Assembly (NCBI RefSeq): GCF_002101335.1
Contig: NZ_CP020773.1
Coordinates: forward strand, 1,860,001-1,924,000
Source of the DNA: Staphylococcus lutrae
Lineage (GTDB): Bacteria > Bacillota > Bacilli > Staphylococcales > Staphylococcaceae
Reading direction: 5' to 3'
DNA: 64,000 nucleotides
This document shows, in pieces, positions 1 through 8,751 of the stretch (positions within the stretch are counted from its first letter, which is position 1; each line of letters begins with the position of its first letter). Both the position numbers and the translations under genes were made by a program. The notes under the pieces were generated by a model, which saw only the letters and a program-made list of their open reading frames with translations, did not search any database and was not told the origin of the DNA.

Positions 1-210
1 AAATATCCTAATATCCATTTTGAGTATACGTATATTGATATTATGGGAGCAGATGACGGGCTAACAGATCATGATCAACACTACATTGAACAAATACAAA
101 ATGATGAATTGTTCTATCCGCTCGTGACGATGAATGATGAATACGTGGCAGACGGTTATATCCAACTCAAACCGATAAAACGTTTTATAGAAGAGCGATT
201 CAATCTGTAG
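1..210 (+). CDS. yuzD: YuzD family protein (DUF1462), C-terminal part
   Basis: The first 210 bases are an open frame with no start in the window; the 69 visible residues begin KYPNIHFEYTYIDIMG and end in TAG. The sequence resembles the C-terminal two thirds of the small thioredoxin-like YuzD/DUF1462 family, which is about 100 residues long in staphylococci and bacilli. Its biochemical role is not established. Family members sit beside Nfu/NifU-like and YutJ/YuzB genes, as here, suggesting a link to Fe-S or thiol chemistry (inference). The window edge truncates it; nothing suggests a pseudogene. Confidence 0.75.
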   Translation, partial: KYPNIHFEYTYIDIMGADDGLTDHDQHYIEQIQNDELFYPLVTMNDEYVADGYIQLKPIKRFIEERFNL

Positions 211-240
211 TGAATGAAGTTTTGGAGGGGATAAACGCAA

Positions 241-279
241 ATGACTCCCCATGTTAGTAAGTCTTCTAAAATATCTTAA
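241..279 (+). CDS. possible 12-residue mini-ORF after yuzD
   Basis: A strong SD (GGAGGGG at 224-230) lies 10 nt before an ATG that opens only 12 codons (MTPHVSKSSKIS, stop TAA). No family is recognised. It may be a chance ORF, or the remaining start of a gene lost from this position. Only the SD and spacing support translation. Confidence 0.15.
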   Translation: MTPHVSKSSKIS

Positions 280-310
280 TCATCTTTAAATGCTTAACAC
301 ACCTTTACAA

Positions 311-345
311 AAAAGCTCACTACATTAAAGTGAGCTTTTCCGTTT
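311..345 (+). terminator. rho-independent terminator after yuzD
   Basis: An 11-bp perfect stem (AAAAGCTCACT at 311-321 with AGTGAGCTTTT at 329-339) encloses a 7-nt loop and is followed by a T-rich stretch. It would end the yuzD transcript. The A-rich left arm lets it also act on the convergent M50 gene. Confidence 0.75.
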
Positions 346-465
346 TATCGCTGCATAATACGAAATATTGAAATTTCGTTTGAAATAAAAATATCCTATT
401 TTTGATGATGGACATAAATTGCTAAAGCACATTCTGAATGTTCCATTTGTTGAATAAAAGGCATT

Positions 466-1425
466 TTAGTTTTTATCATAAAGCGCTTTGTGATTTTTTA
501 TTATATTTTCTGCTATGTTGATTTGGTATTCATCTAATATTTCATGTGTATGGTCACTTGCAAGATTCAAATATTTCTTTTCTTTATATTGCAGATAAAT
601 ATTTAAATAGTAAAGACACTTTCCATATATGGGTGAAATAGAATCAAAATTTATCTCTTGTTCCGATTTTATCCCTAAGCCTACTAAATATAAATCTATA
701 ATATTTTGTTCATACTTATTATTATATGTCTGTTTCATAGACTTTTGCATTACTTTACCATTTACGACACCATTTAAATAAACAACATTCCATTTAAACG
801 TATCAGTTATCTCGAAAAATAATGCTTGATGATCATATAGGTTTAATGTCTCACTCGTGTATATAGAATGACTTAAATATGACTTATAGAAGTTGCTATT
901 CTCTTTTTTTATTAATAACTCTAGAAAAGTATAACCATCATTACCTTTTATGAAGGGGAACAACGTGACAACCAAAATCACAATATTTAATATTAGAAAC
1001 ATATCTAAGTAAAAATTCTCAAAAATCAATTTAAATAAGCATACGATTACTATAGTAAGAACATTAAAGGTAGGACCTCCTAATGCATACCATATTAATT
1101 TCTCTACCTTTAAACCTTCTTTCCAATTGTCTTTATACATATTTGTTGCACCAACAGCTAAAAATACAGGATATGAAAAGTAAAAGTTATTTTTGATGAA
1201 TATCACTGATACTAATGAAATCATGTATAGTGACATCCCCTGGATTTTACCTATGAAAAAATGACCTAACTCATGAATTATAATAACTAATAGGCCAATT
1301 AAAATAAGGTTAGAAATAAGAATAAGTGTATCATTCTTAGAAATATAGGAAATAAGGATAAGTAATATAAACAATATTTCGTAAAACAAGACATTATAAA
1401 TAATGTTAATATATATTTTTTTCAT
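466..1425 (-). CDS. M50 (site-2 protease-like) integral membrane metallopeptidase
   Basis: This is a 319-residue membrane protein with the hallmarks of M50 intramembrane metalloproteases: two N-terminal hydrophobic segments (about 12-30 and 33-50), HELGH at 51-55 (zinc ligands and catalytic Glu), ALGGPTFNV at 114-122, and FPFIKGNDG at 156-164 carrying the third zinc-ligand Asp. All catalytic residues appear intact. A hydrophilic tail of about 150 residues follows. The substrate is unknown; relatives cleave anti-sigma factors, peptide pheromones or bacteriocin precursors. It is A+T-rich and stands alone between yuzD and yutJ, suggesting acquisition. ATG 1425 has no good SD. A consensus SD serves an in-frame ATG at 1461, whose frame stops at TAG 1446-1444, so the start is unsettled. 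Confidence 0.7.
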   Translation of the reverse strand: MKKIYINIIYNVLFYEILFILLILISYISKNDTLILISNLILIGLLVIIIHELGHFFIGKIQGMSLYMISLVSVIFIKNNFYFSYPVFLAVGATNMYKDNWKEGLKVEKLIWYALGGPTFNVLTIVIVCLFKLIFENFYLDMFLILNIVILVVTLFPFIKGNDGYTFLELLIKKENSNFYKSYLSHSIYTSETLNLYDHQALFFEITDTFKWNVVYLNGVVNGKVMQKSMKQTYNNKYEQNIIDLYLVGLGIKSEQEINFDSISPIYGKCLYYLNIYLQYKEKKYLNLASDHTHEILDEYQINIAENIIKNHKALYDKN

Positions 1426-1443
1426 AATTAATAAACCATTTCT

Positions 1444-1461
1444 CTAAGCTCCCAGCTTCAT
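1444..1461 (-). CDS. 5-codon leader ORF or nonsense-interrupted true start of the M50 gene
   Basis: On the minus strand AGGAG (1473-1469) precedes ATG 1461 by 7 nt, the best translation signal in the region. The frame reads MKLGA then TAG, and after six more codons reaches ATG 1425 of the M50 gene in the same frame. Either this is a leader peptide that couples translation, or codon 6 is a nonsense mutation in an N-terminus 12 residues longer. The sequence alone cannot decide. Confidence 0.4.
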   Translation of the reverse strand: MKLGA

Positions 1462-1499
1462 AAAGTTTCTCCTATAGTTTATTTTGTGAGTATTCTCTA

Positions 1500-1528
1500 A
1501 TTATACGTGAGGGGTTTGTTTTTATAAA
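1500..1528 (-). promoter_or_regulatory. sigma-A-type promoter for the M50 gene
   Basis: On the minus strand a perfect TATAAT (1505-1500) lies 17 nt downstream of TTTATA (1528-1523, 4 of 6 matches to TTGACA). It is upstream of the SD at 1473 and would give a leader of only about 25 nt before the mini-ORF. Confidence 0.5.
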
Positions 1529-1758
1529 ATAATATGAATATTTTATAAAAATCGATAAAAATTCAAGATGATTTGCCTCGGTTTTTTATTTTGAGAGTAA
1601 GGTTTATGTTCTAGCTTTTTTAAGTTAAAAGGTTTGAAGTGGTAGTAATGTCGGTGTAAGCGGGCGTTCTTTAGATGCATGTCTCAGCCAAAGACACGTG
1701 CACCAAACGTGATACAGTCAATAAAAGTGGTTAGATGTCACACGTGCCGTTGACTTAA

Positions 1759-1821
1759 TAAAAAAAGAGATGCGTCTTTTAAGCTTTCATTTTTCAATAG
1801 GCATTTTGAAAGACACATCTC
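1759..1821 (-). terminator. terminator of yutJ
   Basis: Arms at 1767-1779 and 1809-1821 (GAGATG and GTCTTT blocks, one mismatch) form a long stem read on the minus strand. A run of T residues (A run 1766-1761 on the plus strand) follows directly. Confidence 0.75.
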
Positions 1822-1832
1822 AATGTTTGATA

Positions 1833-2897
1833 TTATCCGTTATGATGTTTATACAACCAGAGCACACCGGACTTCAATATAGAGGCTAAACGACCGGTCA
1901 CTGTCGTATCCATGAGGTAAGCAAACCCTTTTTTCTCACCTAAAGAGCCGAGAAAGCCTTGAATTTTAATTTCAGGCATTTTTTCAGGTAAATTTTTACC
2001 CGCCCAAAGTGTTTTAAGGACCATCGCAATTTGATCCGCCTGTTCCTCTGCCAATTGTGCACTTGGCGCATGTGGTAAATTCGCACAGTCACCAACGACA
2101 TACACATTTGGATACGTTGGAATTTGATGATATTGATTGACCATCACACGATGACTACGGCTTAGGTCGACAGGAAGATTGCGCACAATTTCAACGGGTT
2201 GAATTCCGGCTGTCCAAACGATGAGATCATGCTCGCTTTTTGTTTCTTTATTATAAAGTATACCTGGTTCAACTTTGACGATATCAGAATTAGGAACAAC
2301 TGTTACATCATGTTTATCGAACCATTTTTTAACATAATTACTTAATTTTTCGGGGAATTGATTTAAAATGCGATCACCGCGATCATACAAGTGGATTCGA
2401 AGGTCACTGCGGCTCTCGCGTAATGCGCTCGCCAATTCGATACCACTTAAACCGGCTCCGACAATGCCGACTTTGGCATTCGTAGGGAGGTCAGAAATAT
2501 CATGATACGTTTTACGTGCGTCGTGTAATGTTTGAATGCTGTACGTGTATTCTTGGGCACCAGGGACATTATGATACTTATCTTCACAACCTAAGCCGAT
2601 AACAAGTTCATCGTAATCCACTTTCGTTTGACCTACAGAAATAATTTGATTGTCTAAATCGATGTCGGTAATCTCCCCATAAACGGTATGTGTTCTATCA
2701 TGTTGCGGGAATTTGACACGAACTTCTTTGTCGGACTTCGCTCCTGCAGCAAGTGCGTAAAACTCTGTCTTAAGTCCGTGGTACGGCATCCGGTCAATTA
2801 ATGTAATACTGTAATCATCCGGAAGGGCATCTGGCAAAATTTTTGACATTATGCGCATATTGCCATAACCGCCGCCTAACAAAACTAGATTCTTCAT
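1833..2897 (-). CDS. yutJ: NAD(P)/FAD-dependent oxidoreductase, YutJ type (NADH dehydrogenase-like)
   Basis: This 354-residue pyridine nucleotide-disulfide oxidoreductase has an FAD-binding LGGGYGN motif at residues 7-13, a second dinucleotide fold with IVGAGLSG near 146-153, and the C-terminal FAD motif VVGDCANLPHAP. It resembles type II NADH dehydrogenases but is about 45 residues shorter than the Ndh encoded at 4243, chiefly at the C-terminal membrane-anchoring end. It may be soluble or use another acceptor (inference). The SD AAGGGG lies 8 nt before the ATG. It is transcribed divergently from yuzB, the arrangement seen in Bacillus and Staphylococcus. Its electron acceptor is unknown. Confidence 0.85.
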   Translation of the reverse strand: MKNLVLLGGGYGNMRIMSKILPDALPDDYSITLIDRMPYHGLKTEFYALAAGAKSDKEVRVKFPQHDRTHTVYGEITDIDLDNQIISVGQTKVDYDELVIGLGCEDKYHNVPGAQEYTYSIQTLHDARKTYHDISDLPTNAKVGIVGAGLSGIELASALRESRSDLRIHLYDRGDRILNQFPEKLSNYVKKWFDKHDVTVVPNSDIVKVEPGILYNKETKSEHDLIVWTAGIQPVEIVRNLPVDLSRSHRVMVNQYHQIPTYPNVYVVGDCANLPHAPSAQLAEEQADQIAMVLKTLWAGKNLPEKMPEIKIQGFLGSLGEKKGFAYLMDTTVTGRLASILKSGVLWLYKHHNG

Positions 2898-3179
2898 TTT
2901 GAATACCCCTTTTTAACGATATATCCTACGTTGTTTATTCCAAGCGTGCAGGTTGACATGTTGAAACAAATGAACGTAAATTTAAATCAATTTAACTCCA
3001 CTTATAATTATATCCTTTTTTTGAAAGTCATACAAACAAAGGGATAGGCCTAGAATTAGAGTTTTGAGCATGCGATTCAAACAAGGTCGTGACTGAATGA
3101 AAGGCATGAAGCAGTCACATAGCAGTTCGATATAAAGTTTGATATACTAGTATCATTAAAATATAGAAGAGGGTGTCAA

Positions 3180-3416
3180 ATGAATCCAATTGTCGAATTC
3201 TGTATTTCTAACATGGCAAGAGGTGCAGAAGAAGTCTACCATAAGCTAGACAATGATCCAGAAGTGGACGTTCTCGATTATGGTTGTCTTCAAAACTGTG
3301 GAATTTGTTCATCAGGGCTCTATGCATTAGTTAATGGAGATATTGTCGAAGGAGATACACCAGACGATTTATTACAAAATATATACAGACACATAGAAGA
3401 AACTTGGGTTTTTTAA
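3180..3416 (+). CDS. yuzB: YuzB family protein (DUF1450)
   Basis: A 78-residue protein of the DUF1450/YuzB family. It has conserved cysteines in FCISN and in the cluster [17 protein letters not shown], suggesting metal or Fe-S binding or thiol chemistry. The function is not established. Start ATG follows GAGGGTG with good spacing. It is 13 bp upstream of the HesB/IscA-like gene and is very likely co-transcribed with it, which again points to Fe-S metabolism (inference). Confidence 0.88.
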   Translation: MNPIVEFCISNMARGAEEVYHKLDNDPEVDVLDYGCLQNCGICSSGLYALVNGDIVEGDTPDDLLQNIYRHIEETWVF

Positions 3417-3429
3417 AGGAGGTCAAACA

Positions 3430-3789
3430 ATGGCAGTCATTAATTTGACAGAAGCGGCGGCATATGAAGTGAAAGATATGCTCAAACAAAATGATATGGC
3501 AGAAGGTTATCTAAAGGTGAAAGTGAATGGAGGCGGTTGTACGGGATTAACTTACGGTATGACAGCAGAGTCAGAACCTGGTGACAACGATGACGTTTTT
3601 GAATTCTACGGTTTAAAAGTGCTTGTAGATAAAGAAGATGCACCGATTTTAAATGGAACGACGATTGATTTCAAACAGTCATTAATGGGCGGCGGTTTCC
3701 AAATTGATAACCCTAACGCAATTGCTTCATGTGGTTGTGGAAGCTCATTTAGAACAGCGACAGTTAAAGGGACACCTGAGAATTGCTGA
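3430..3789 (+). CDS. HesB/IscA-type iron-sulfur carrier protein
   Basis: A 119-residue A-type carrier with the three family cysteines: one in GGGCTGLTY and two in the C-terminal CGCG motif. These proteins bind and pass on Fe-S clusters or iron during cofactor assembly. The closest named relative I can suggest is Bacillus YutM; the staphylococcal protein is usually annotated only as an iron-sulfur assembly accessory protein. A strong SD (AAAGGAGG) precedes ATG. It pairs with yuzB at a 13-bp gap. Confidence 0.88.
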   Translation: MAVINLTEAAAYEVKDMLKQNDMAEGYLKVKVNGGGCTGLTYGMTAESEPGDNDDVFEFYGLKVLVDKEDAPILNGTTIDFKQSLMGGGFQIDNPNAIASCGCGSSFRTATVKGTPENC

Positions 3790-3990
3790 GTAGGGATTGC
3801 CGTGCATCGAAATATCGATGAGAGTATGCGTCAACTTGAGTCTTGCTGATTTAAGTGTAAATGTCGGAAACTTATTTTAAAAAAGTCGTGTTTGAGTCAT
3901 CATGAGTGTGGTAAAGGTGAAAAAATCGGTTTAAAACACATCGCTAATTCGGGACGTCACGCCGTATTTTAAACGCATAATGACTGAAAT

Positions 3991-4024
3991 GAGGCTAGGC
4001 GAAAATATTGTCCAAGCCTCTTTT
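3991..4024 (+). terminator. terminator after the yuzB-HesB pair
   Basis: Arms GAGGCTAGG (3991-3999) and CCAAGCCTC (4012-4020) pair with one mismatch over a 12-nt loop and are followed by TTTTAT. Confidence 0.7.
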
Positions 4025-4169
4025 ATGATGAGAATGATAGGTTGCTGTTTTGAAATGCTTAATATTTAAATCATGTTTGTGAAAAGCAGTGTAAACTTCT
4101 ATGATATAAACTTGAATTCAATTATAAAAAACTATACACTTATTAATGACAACATTTTACAATTTTGTG

Positions 4170-4198
4170 TACTGTAAAAATTAAGAGGGTATACAGTA
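4170..4198. promoter_or_regulatory. inverted repeat upstream of ndh, possible operator
   Basis: TACTGTA (4170-4176) and TACAGTA (4192-4198) form a perfect 7-bp dyad with a 15-nt spacer, about 45 bp upstream of the ndh start. GGGTAT at 4188-4193 resembles a sigma-B -10 and TATGAT at 4197-4202 a sigma-A -10, so the dyad overlaps the likely promoter. The regulator is unknown. Confidence 0.35.
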
Positions 4199-4242
4199 TG
4201 ATTAGAAATTAATTATTTTTAAGAAAGAATAGGTGAATGCAA

Positions 4243-5445
4243 ATGGCTGAACGAAAAAAAGTGCTCGTTTTAGGTGCGGGCTATGCTGGGTTACAAACTG
4301 TGACAAAACTTCAAAAAAAATTAGCTCCAGAGGATGCACACATTACTTTAATTAACAAAAATGATTACCACTACGAATCAACTTGGTTACATGAAGCTTC
4401 TGCAGGGACAATTAGCTATGAAGACTTATTGTATCCGATTGAAAGTGTATTGAAAAAACATGTAGATTTCGTATGTGCAGAAGTAACAAAAATTGATCGT
4501 AATGCGAAAAAAGTAGAAACAACAAACGGCATTTTTGAGTTTGATATCTTAGTTGTCGCATTAGGATTCGAATCAGAAACATTTGGCATCGATGGAATGA
4601 AAGAATACGCTTTCCAAATTGAAAACGTACACACAGCACGTCGTATTGCGCGTCATATTGAAGACAAGTTTGCTAATTATGCCGCTTCTAAAACGAAAGA
4701 TGATAAAGATTTAGCTATCCTCGTGGGTGGTGCAGGTTTCACGGGTATCGAATTTTTAGGAGAACTCACTGATCGTATTCCTGAGTTAGCGAATAAGTAT
4801 GGTGTAGAGCAAAGCAAAGTGAAGGTGACATGTGTGGAAGCAGCACCGAAAATGTTGCCAATGTTTTCAGACGAATTAGTCAGTCATGCAGTAAGTTATT
4901 TAGAGCAGCGTGGTGTGGAATTTAAAGTCGGTACGCCAATTGTTGCTGCAAATGAAAAAGGTTTTGTAGTCAAAATCAATGACGAAGAACAACAATTAGA
5001 AGCGAACACAGTCGTTTGGGCAGCAGGGGTTCGTGGTAGTCAATTAATGGAGAAATCATTCGAAGGGGTTAAACGTGGTCGTATTGTCACAAAACAAGAT
5101 TTAACAATTGACGGTTACGATGATATCTTTGTAATTGGTGATGTTTCAGCCTTTATCCCTGAAGGTGAGGAACGTCCATTACCGACAACAGCACAAATCG
5201 CAATGCAACAAGGTGAGAAAACAGCTTCTAATATTGTAAACATTTTAAAAGGGGCACCGACAGAAGCATTTTCATACAATGATCGGGGTACAGTCTGCTC
5301 TTTAGGTCGTCATGATGGTGTCGGTGTTGTTTATGGCCGTGAAATTACAGGTAAAAAAGCGGCATTTATGAAACGTGTTATTGATACACGTGCTATCTTT
5401 AAAATTGGTGGTTTAGGCTTAGCTTATAAAAAAGGTAAATTTTAA
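4243..5445 (+). CDS. ndh: type II NADH dehydrogenase (NDH-2)
   Basis: A 400-residue flavoprotein closely resembling the structurally characterised S. aureus NDH-2. It oxidises NADH and passes electrons to menaquinone at the inner face of the membrane without pumping protons. Visible motifs are VLGAGYAG (FAD fold) near the N-terminus, LVGGAGFTG (NADH fold) near residue 160, VWAAGVRGS, and [10 protein letters not shown] near 300. The C-terminal segment ([15 protein letters not shown]) is the membrane-associating end. AGGTG at 4231-4235 is 7 nt from ATG 4243 but only 1 nt from ATG 4237, so 4243 is preferred. It appears monocistronic. Confidence 0.92.
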   Translation: MAERKKVLVLGAGYAGLQTVTKLQKKLAPEDAHITLINKNDYHYESTWLHEASAGTISYEDLLYPIESVLKKHVDFVCAEVTKIDRNAKKVETTNGIFEFDILVVALGFESETFGIDGMKEYAFQIENVHTARRIARHIEDKFANYAASKTKDDKDLAILVGGAGFTGIEFLGELTDRIPELANKYGVEQSKVKVTCVEAAPKMLPMFSDELVSHAVSYLEQRGVEFKVGTPIVAANEKGFVVKINDEEQQLEANTVVWAAGVRGSQLMEKSFEGVKRGRIVTKQDLTIDGYDDIFVIGDVSAFIPEGEERPLPTTAQIAMQQGEKTASNIVNILKGAPTEAFSYNDRGTVCSLGRHDGVGVVYGREITGKKAAFMKRVIDTRAIFKIGGLGLAYKKGKF

Positions 5446-5689
5446 GTTTTAAGGTGTATTTCACTTAATACATGAACTGTCAAGACTGTGATAGAACACT
5501 GGCGTCTGAATGGGCAGCCGACGTTTAGGGGCATCGATGAAGGGCAATCGATTTACAGTCTGACACGTTTAGATGTATCCTCATGTATGAGTGATTAAGC
5601 AGCGATATCGGGAGTGGAATGACGAAACCTATATGATTCATTTAGGTTTTGCTTCTGCTCCTTTTTATATTTTGAAAGGAGTGAATGGC

Positions 5690-7183
5690 ATGCCTTCACA
5701 ACAAATAGAGACACCTGCAGTCATTGTGGCTGGGGTACCAGAACATTTAAATCAGTATTCTAAAGATGTCAAAGATGATACGACGTTTTTTGAAGCGCTC
5801 ACTGAATTAAAAGCACACCAAGTCATCAACGCTAAAAAAGGTGCAGTTTCTTCAACAGCAATCTTGCTAGAGGGACAAATGCATCGCATAGTGACAGTAG
5901 GACTTGGGAATACCAATCAATTGCAAGACCATGACTACTTGCAAATATGGGGGGCGTTATTCCGATTTTTACAGCAAACAACAGTGACACAAATCAATTT
6001 CAAGGTACATACATTTTTGACGAAATCAGTTTCATCAGAAGTGATTTTTAAATTAATGGGTCTTCAAAGTGAGCAAGCCCTCTATCAATTTGATGATTAT
6101 AAATCTCATAAAAAACCAGCCTTTCGTCTTCAAATGGGGGGCAATTGTGCGCAATTGGCAGACTATTCTCCATTCATTGAAGGTGGACAAAAGTTGGGAC
6201 GCGCGATTAATAAGGCACGAGATTTAAGCAATATGCCACCTAATATTATGACGCCAAGTTATTTGGCTGAAACAGTGGCGCATTATTTTAAAGATACAAC
6301 TGTAAAAGTTCAAGTGAAAGATGCGGATCAAATTCAACAAGAAGGATTTGGTTTAGTTCAAGCAGTCGGAAAGGGCTCTATTCACTCACCAAGGATTATC
6401 ACGCTTGAATATCATGGAGATACCGATCAAGACGCGCCCTTGATTGCACTCGTCGGAAAGGGCATTACATATGATTCCGGGGGGTACTCAATTAAGTCTA
6501 AAACGGGCCTTCCGACAATGAAATTTGATATGTGTGGTGCAGCAAATGTGATAGGGATGGTGGAAGCCATTCATGCACTTAAAATTAAAGTGAATATCGT
6601 GGCGGTGATTGCAGCGGCTGAAAATATGATTGCGAATAATGCGATGAAACCTGATGATGTATTTACAGCATTGAGTGGTGAGACCGTCGAAGTCCCTAAT
6701 ACTGATGCGGAAGGGCGATTGGTTTTAGCGGACGCGGTGTATTATGCCAATCAGTATCAACCAACGATGATTATGGATTTTGCTACATTAACGGGGGCCG
6801 CGATCGTTGCTTTAGGTGAAGATAAGGCAGCCGTTTTTCAAGAGCGGGTGCAGCCTGACATATTAGACGCGATTTTTAAACATTCTCGAGTTTATGAAGA
6901 ACCAGTGTTTGAACTGCCTATCACCGCGACAGAACGCCAAAATATTAAGGCTTCTGATGTCGCAGATTTAACAAACCATGTCAATGCACATGGTAAAGCC
7001 TTATTTGCTGCCGCCTTTATCACGCATTTTAGTGGTCAAACGCCGCATATGCATTTTGACATTGCAGGCCCTGCGACAATGAATAAGGCGTCGTATAAAG
7101 GGCCAAAAGGGCCTACAGGTTTTATGATTGCAACAATTGTGACATGGTTGAAGTCGGAATATGGTTGTAAAGCAACGCGTTGA
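5690..7183 (+). CDS. pepA: leucyl aminopeptidase (M17 family)
   Basis: A cytosolic zinc or manganese aminopeptidase of 497 residues that removes N-terminal residues from peptides. The M17 signature NTDAEGRLVLADA, the metal/catalytic block GKGITYDSGGYSIK, and FDMCGAANV are all present. The frame is open back to a GTG at 5591, but the SD (AAAGGAG, 5675-5681) lies 8 nt before ATG 5690. That start also gives the usual family length near 490-500. The yuiF-type transporter follows, as Bacillus yuiE-yuiF does, suggesting linked peptide and amino acid handling. Confidence 0.92.
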   Translation: MPSQQIETPAVIVAGVPEHLNQYSKDVKDDTTFFEALTELKAHQVINAKKGAVSSTAILLEGQMHRIVTVGLGNTNQLQDHDYLQIWGALFRFLQQTTVTQINFKVHTFLTKSVSSEVIFKLMGLQSEQALYQFDDYKSHKKPAFRLQMGGNCAQLADYSPFIEGGQKLGRAINKARDLSNMPPNIMTPSYLAETVAHYFKDTTVKVQVKDADQIQQEGFGLVQAVGKGSIHSPRIITLEYHGDTDQDAPLIALVGKGITYDSGGYSIKSKTGLPTMKFDMCGAANVIGMVEAIHALKIKVNIVAVIAAAENMIANNAMKPDDVFTALSGETVEVPNTDAEGRLVLADAVYYANQYQPTMIMDFATLTGAAIVALGEDKAAVFQERVQPDILDAIFKHSRVYEEPVFELPITATERQNIKASDVADLTNHVNAHGKALFAAAFITHFSGQTPHMHFDIAGPATMNKASYKGPKGPTGFMIATIVTWLKSEYGCKATR

Positions 7184-7235
7184 TTTCATTGTTTGTTGAT
7201 TAAAGGATAGGTGAAAGGTTCACTAGATTCGTCAT

Positions 7236-7296
7236 ACACTTCTCTATACGGTTTGATACGCAAGTTCATGCAGTGTGTCATAGTATAGAGAGGTGT
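7236..7296 (+). terminator. hairpin between pepA and the YuiF-like gene
   Basis: Arms at 7236-7249 (ACACTTCTCTATAC) and 7283-7296 (GTATAGAGAGGTGT) pair over 14 bp with one mismatch. Only a short T stretch follows, so it may be a terminator or an mRNA-stabilising structure. Confidence 0.4.
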
Positions 7297-7416
7297 TTAT
7301 GATGTATGAGCAAAGGATGTAGATCGGGGATAAAGAGACATTGACGGATGGGCGATGACCTGTTAGTATTGTACACGGATGCTTTAACTCGATAATGAAC
7401 TAAAGGAGACTGAGAA

Positions 7417-8730
7417 ATGAATTCAGTATTAATAGCAGTTGTGATTATGATCGTGCTCTGTTTATGTCGACTCAATGTCGTTATTAGCTTGTTTATCAGT
7501 GCACTCGTTGGTGGGTGGCTTGCAGGCCTGCCATTTGAAAAAACGATTTCTACATTTACAAATAATATCGTGGATGGTGCTGAAGTTGCGCTCAGTTATG
7601 CTTTATTAGGCGGATTTGCCGCGTTGATTTCATATAGTGGTATTACAGATTATCTCGTCAGAAAAATTATCTTTTTTATCCGTGCAGAGAATACAAAGGT
7701 GTCACGCTTAAAAGTTAAAATTTTGATGGTGACGGCGTTGTTAGCGCTCAGTATTATGAGTCAAAACGTTATTCCTGTACACATTGCGTTTATTCCAATT
7801 GTTATTCCACCGTTATTAAGTCTGTTTAACGAGTTGGAGATAGATCGTCGATTGATTGCGATGGTGATTGGTTTTGGACTTTGTTTTCCATATGTATTAT
7901 TACCTTTTGGTTTTGGTCATATATTCCATGAAATTATACAAAAAGGATTTGATAAAGCCGGACACCCCATCGAATTTAATATGATTTGGAAAGCCATGTT
8001 GATTCCTGCTTCTGGCTATATAATTGGACTCATTATCGCCATGTTTTATTACCGTAAGCCCAGAACTTACCGTAAAATAGAAGCAGCAACTGAAGAAGAC
8101 ACAACGCGAATTAAACCAGCGGCGATTATCGTCACGCTCGTTGCCATCGTTGTGACCTTTGTCGTACAGACATTATTTGATTCGATGATTTTTGGCGCTT
8201 TAGCAGGGGTGCTCGTCTTTTTTGTATCAGGTCTTTATTCATGGCGTCAACTGGATGATCAGTTTGTAGACGGTATAAAAATTATGGCCTATATTGGGTG
8301 TGTCATTTTAAGTGCAAATGGGTTCGCAGGGGTGATGAATCAGACGGGTGATATCAAAAAGTTAGTGGACGGTTTGACGTTCATTTCAGGACAACATCAA
8401 TTTGTTAGTATTATTCTCATGTATCTTATCGGTCTTATCGTCACACTAGGAATCGGGTCTTCTTTTGCAACGATACCGATTTTGGCTGCGTTATTTATTC
8501 CTTTTGGTGAAGCGATGGGAATGAGTACGATGGCATTAATCGCACTAATAGGAACTGCGGGGGCTTTAGGTGATTCAGGCTCTCCGGCAAGTGATTCGAC
8601 GTTAGGGCCGACTGCAGGACTCAATGTCGATGGACAACATGATCATATCCGAGATACATGTATTCCAAACTTTGTGTTTTATAATGTTCCTTTGATTATA
8701 ATGGGAACGATTGCAGCACTCGTATTATAA
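7417..8730 (+). CDS. YuiF/NhaC-type membrane transporter (Na+/H+ antiporter family)
   Basis: A 437-residue polytopic membrane protein with about eleven or twelve hydrophobic segments. It begins MNSVLIAVVIMIVLCLCRLN and has a conserved region near the C-terminus, GTAGALGDSGSPASDSTLG, typical of the Na+/H+ antiporter (NhaC-like) and YuiF families. The substrate cannot be read from sequence; YuiF relatives are treated as possible amino acid transporters, which fits the aminopeptidase gene upstream (inference). The SD AAAGGAG precedes ATG by 9 nt. The thioesterase gene follows after only about 20 bp and is likely in the same transcript. Confidence 0.8.
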   Translation: MNSVLIAVVIMIVLCLCRLNVVISLFISALVGGWLAGLPFEKTISTFTNNIVDGAEVALSYALLGGFAALISYSGITDYLVRKIIFFIRAENTKVSRLKVKILMVTALLALSIMSQNVIPVHIAFIPIVIPPLLSLFNELEIDRRLIAMVIGFGLCFPYVLLPFGFGHIFHEIIQKGFDKAGHPIEFNMIWKAMLIPASGYIIGLIIAMFYYRKPRTYRKIEAATEEDTTRIKPAAIIVTLVAIVVTFVVQTLFDSMIFGALAGVLVFFVSGLYSWRQLDDQFVDGIKIMAYIGCVILSANGFAGVMNQTGDIKKLVDGLTFISGQHQFVSIILMYLIGLIVTLGIGSSFATIPILAALFIPFGEAMGMSTMALIALIGTAGALGDSGSPASDSTLGPTAGLNVDGQHDHIRDTCIPNFVFYNVPLIIMGTIAALVL

Positions 8731-8751
8731 TAGTGAAAAGGAGTGGGTTGT

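Larger units (their letters stand above)
3790..4236 (+). other. 447-bp intergenic region between the HesB-like gene and ndh
   Basis: No convincing gene. It contains the terminator at 3991-4024 and a 7-bp inverted repeat upstream of ndh, listed separately. The rest is A+T-rich and holds no recognisable riboswitch. Confidence 0.6.

Noticed and set aside
4157..4193. Sigma-B promoter for ndh
   Set aside because: GGGTAT fits the -10, but the upstream hexamer GTGTAC matches GTTTAA at only four positions; not firm enough to call.
5591..5689. Upstream GTG extension of pepA
   Set aside because: The SD lies just before ATG 5690 and the extension exceeds family length.
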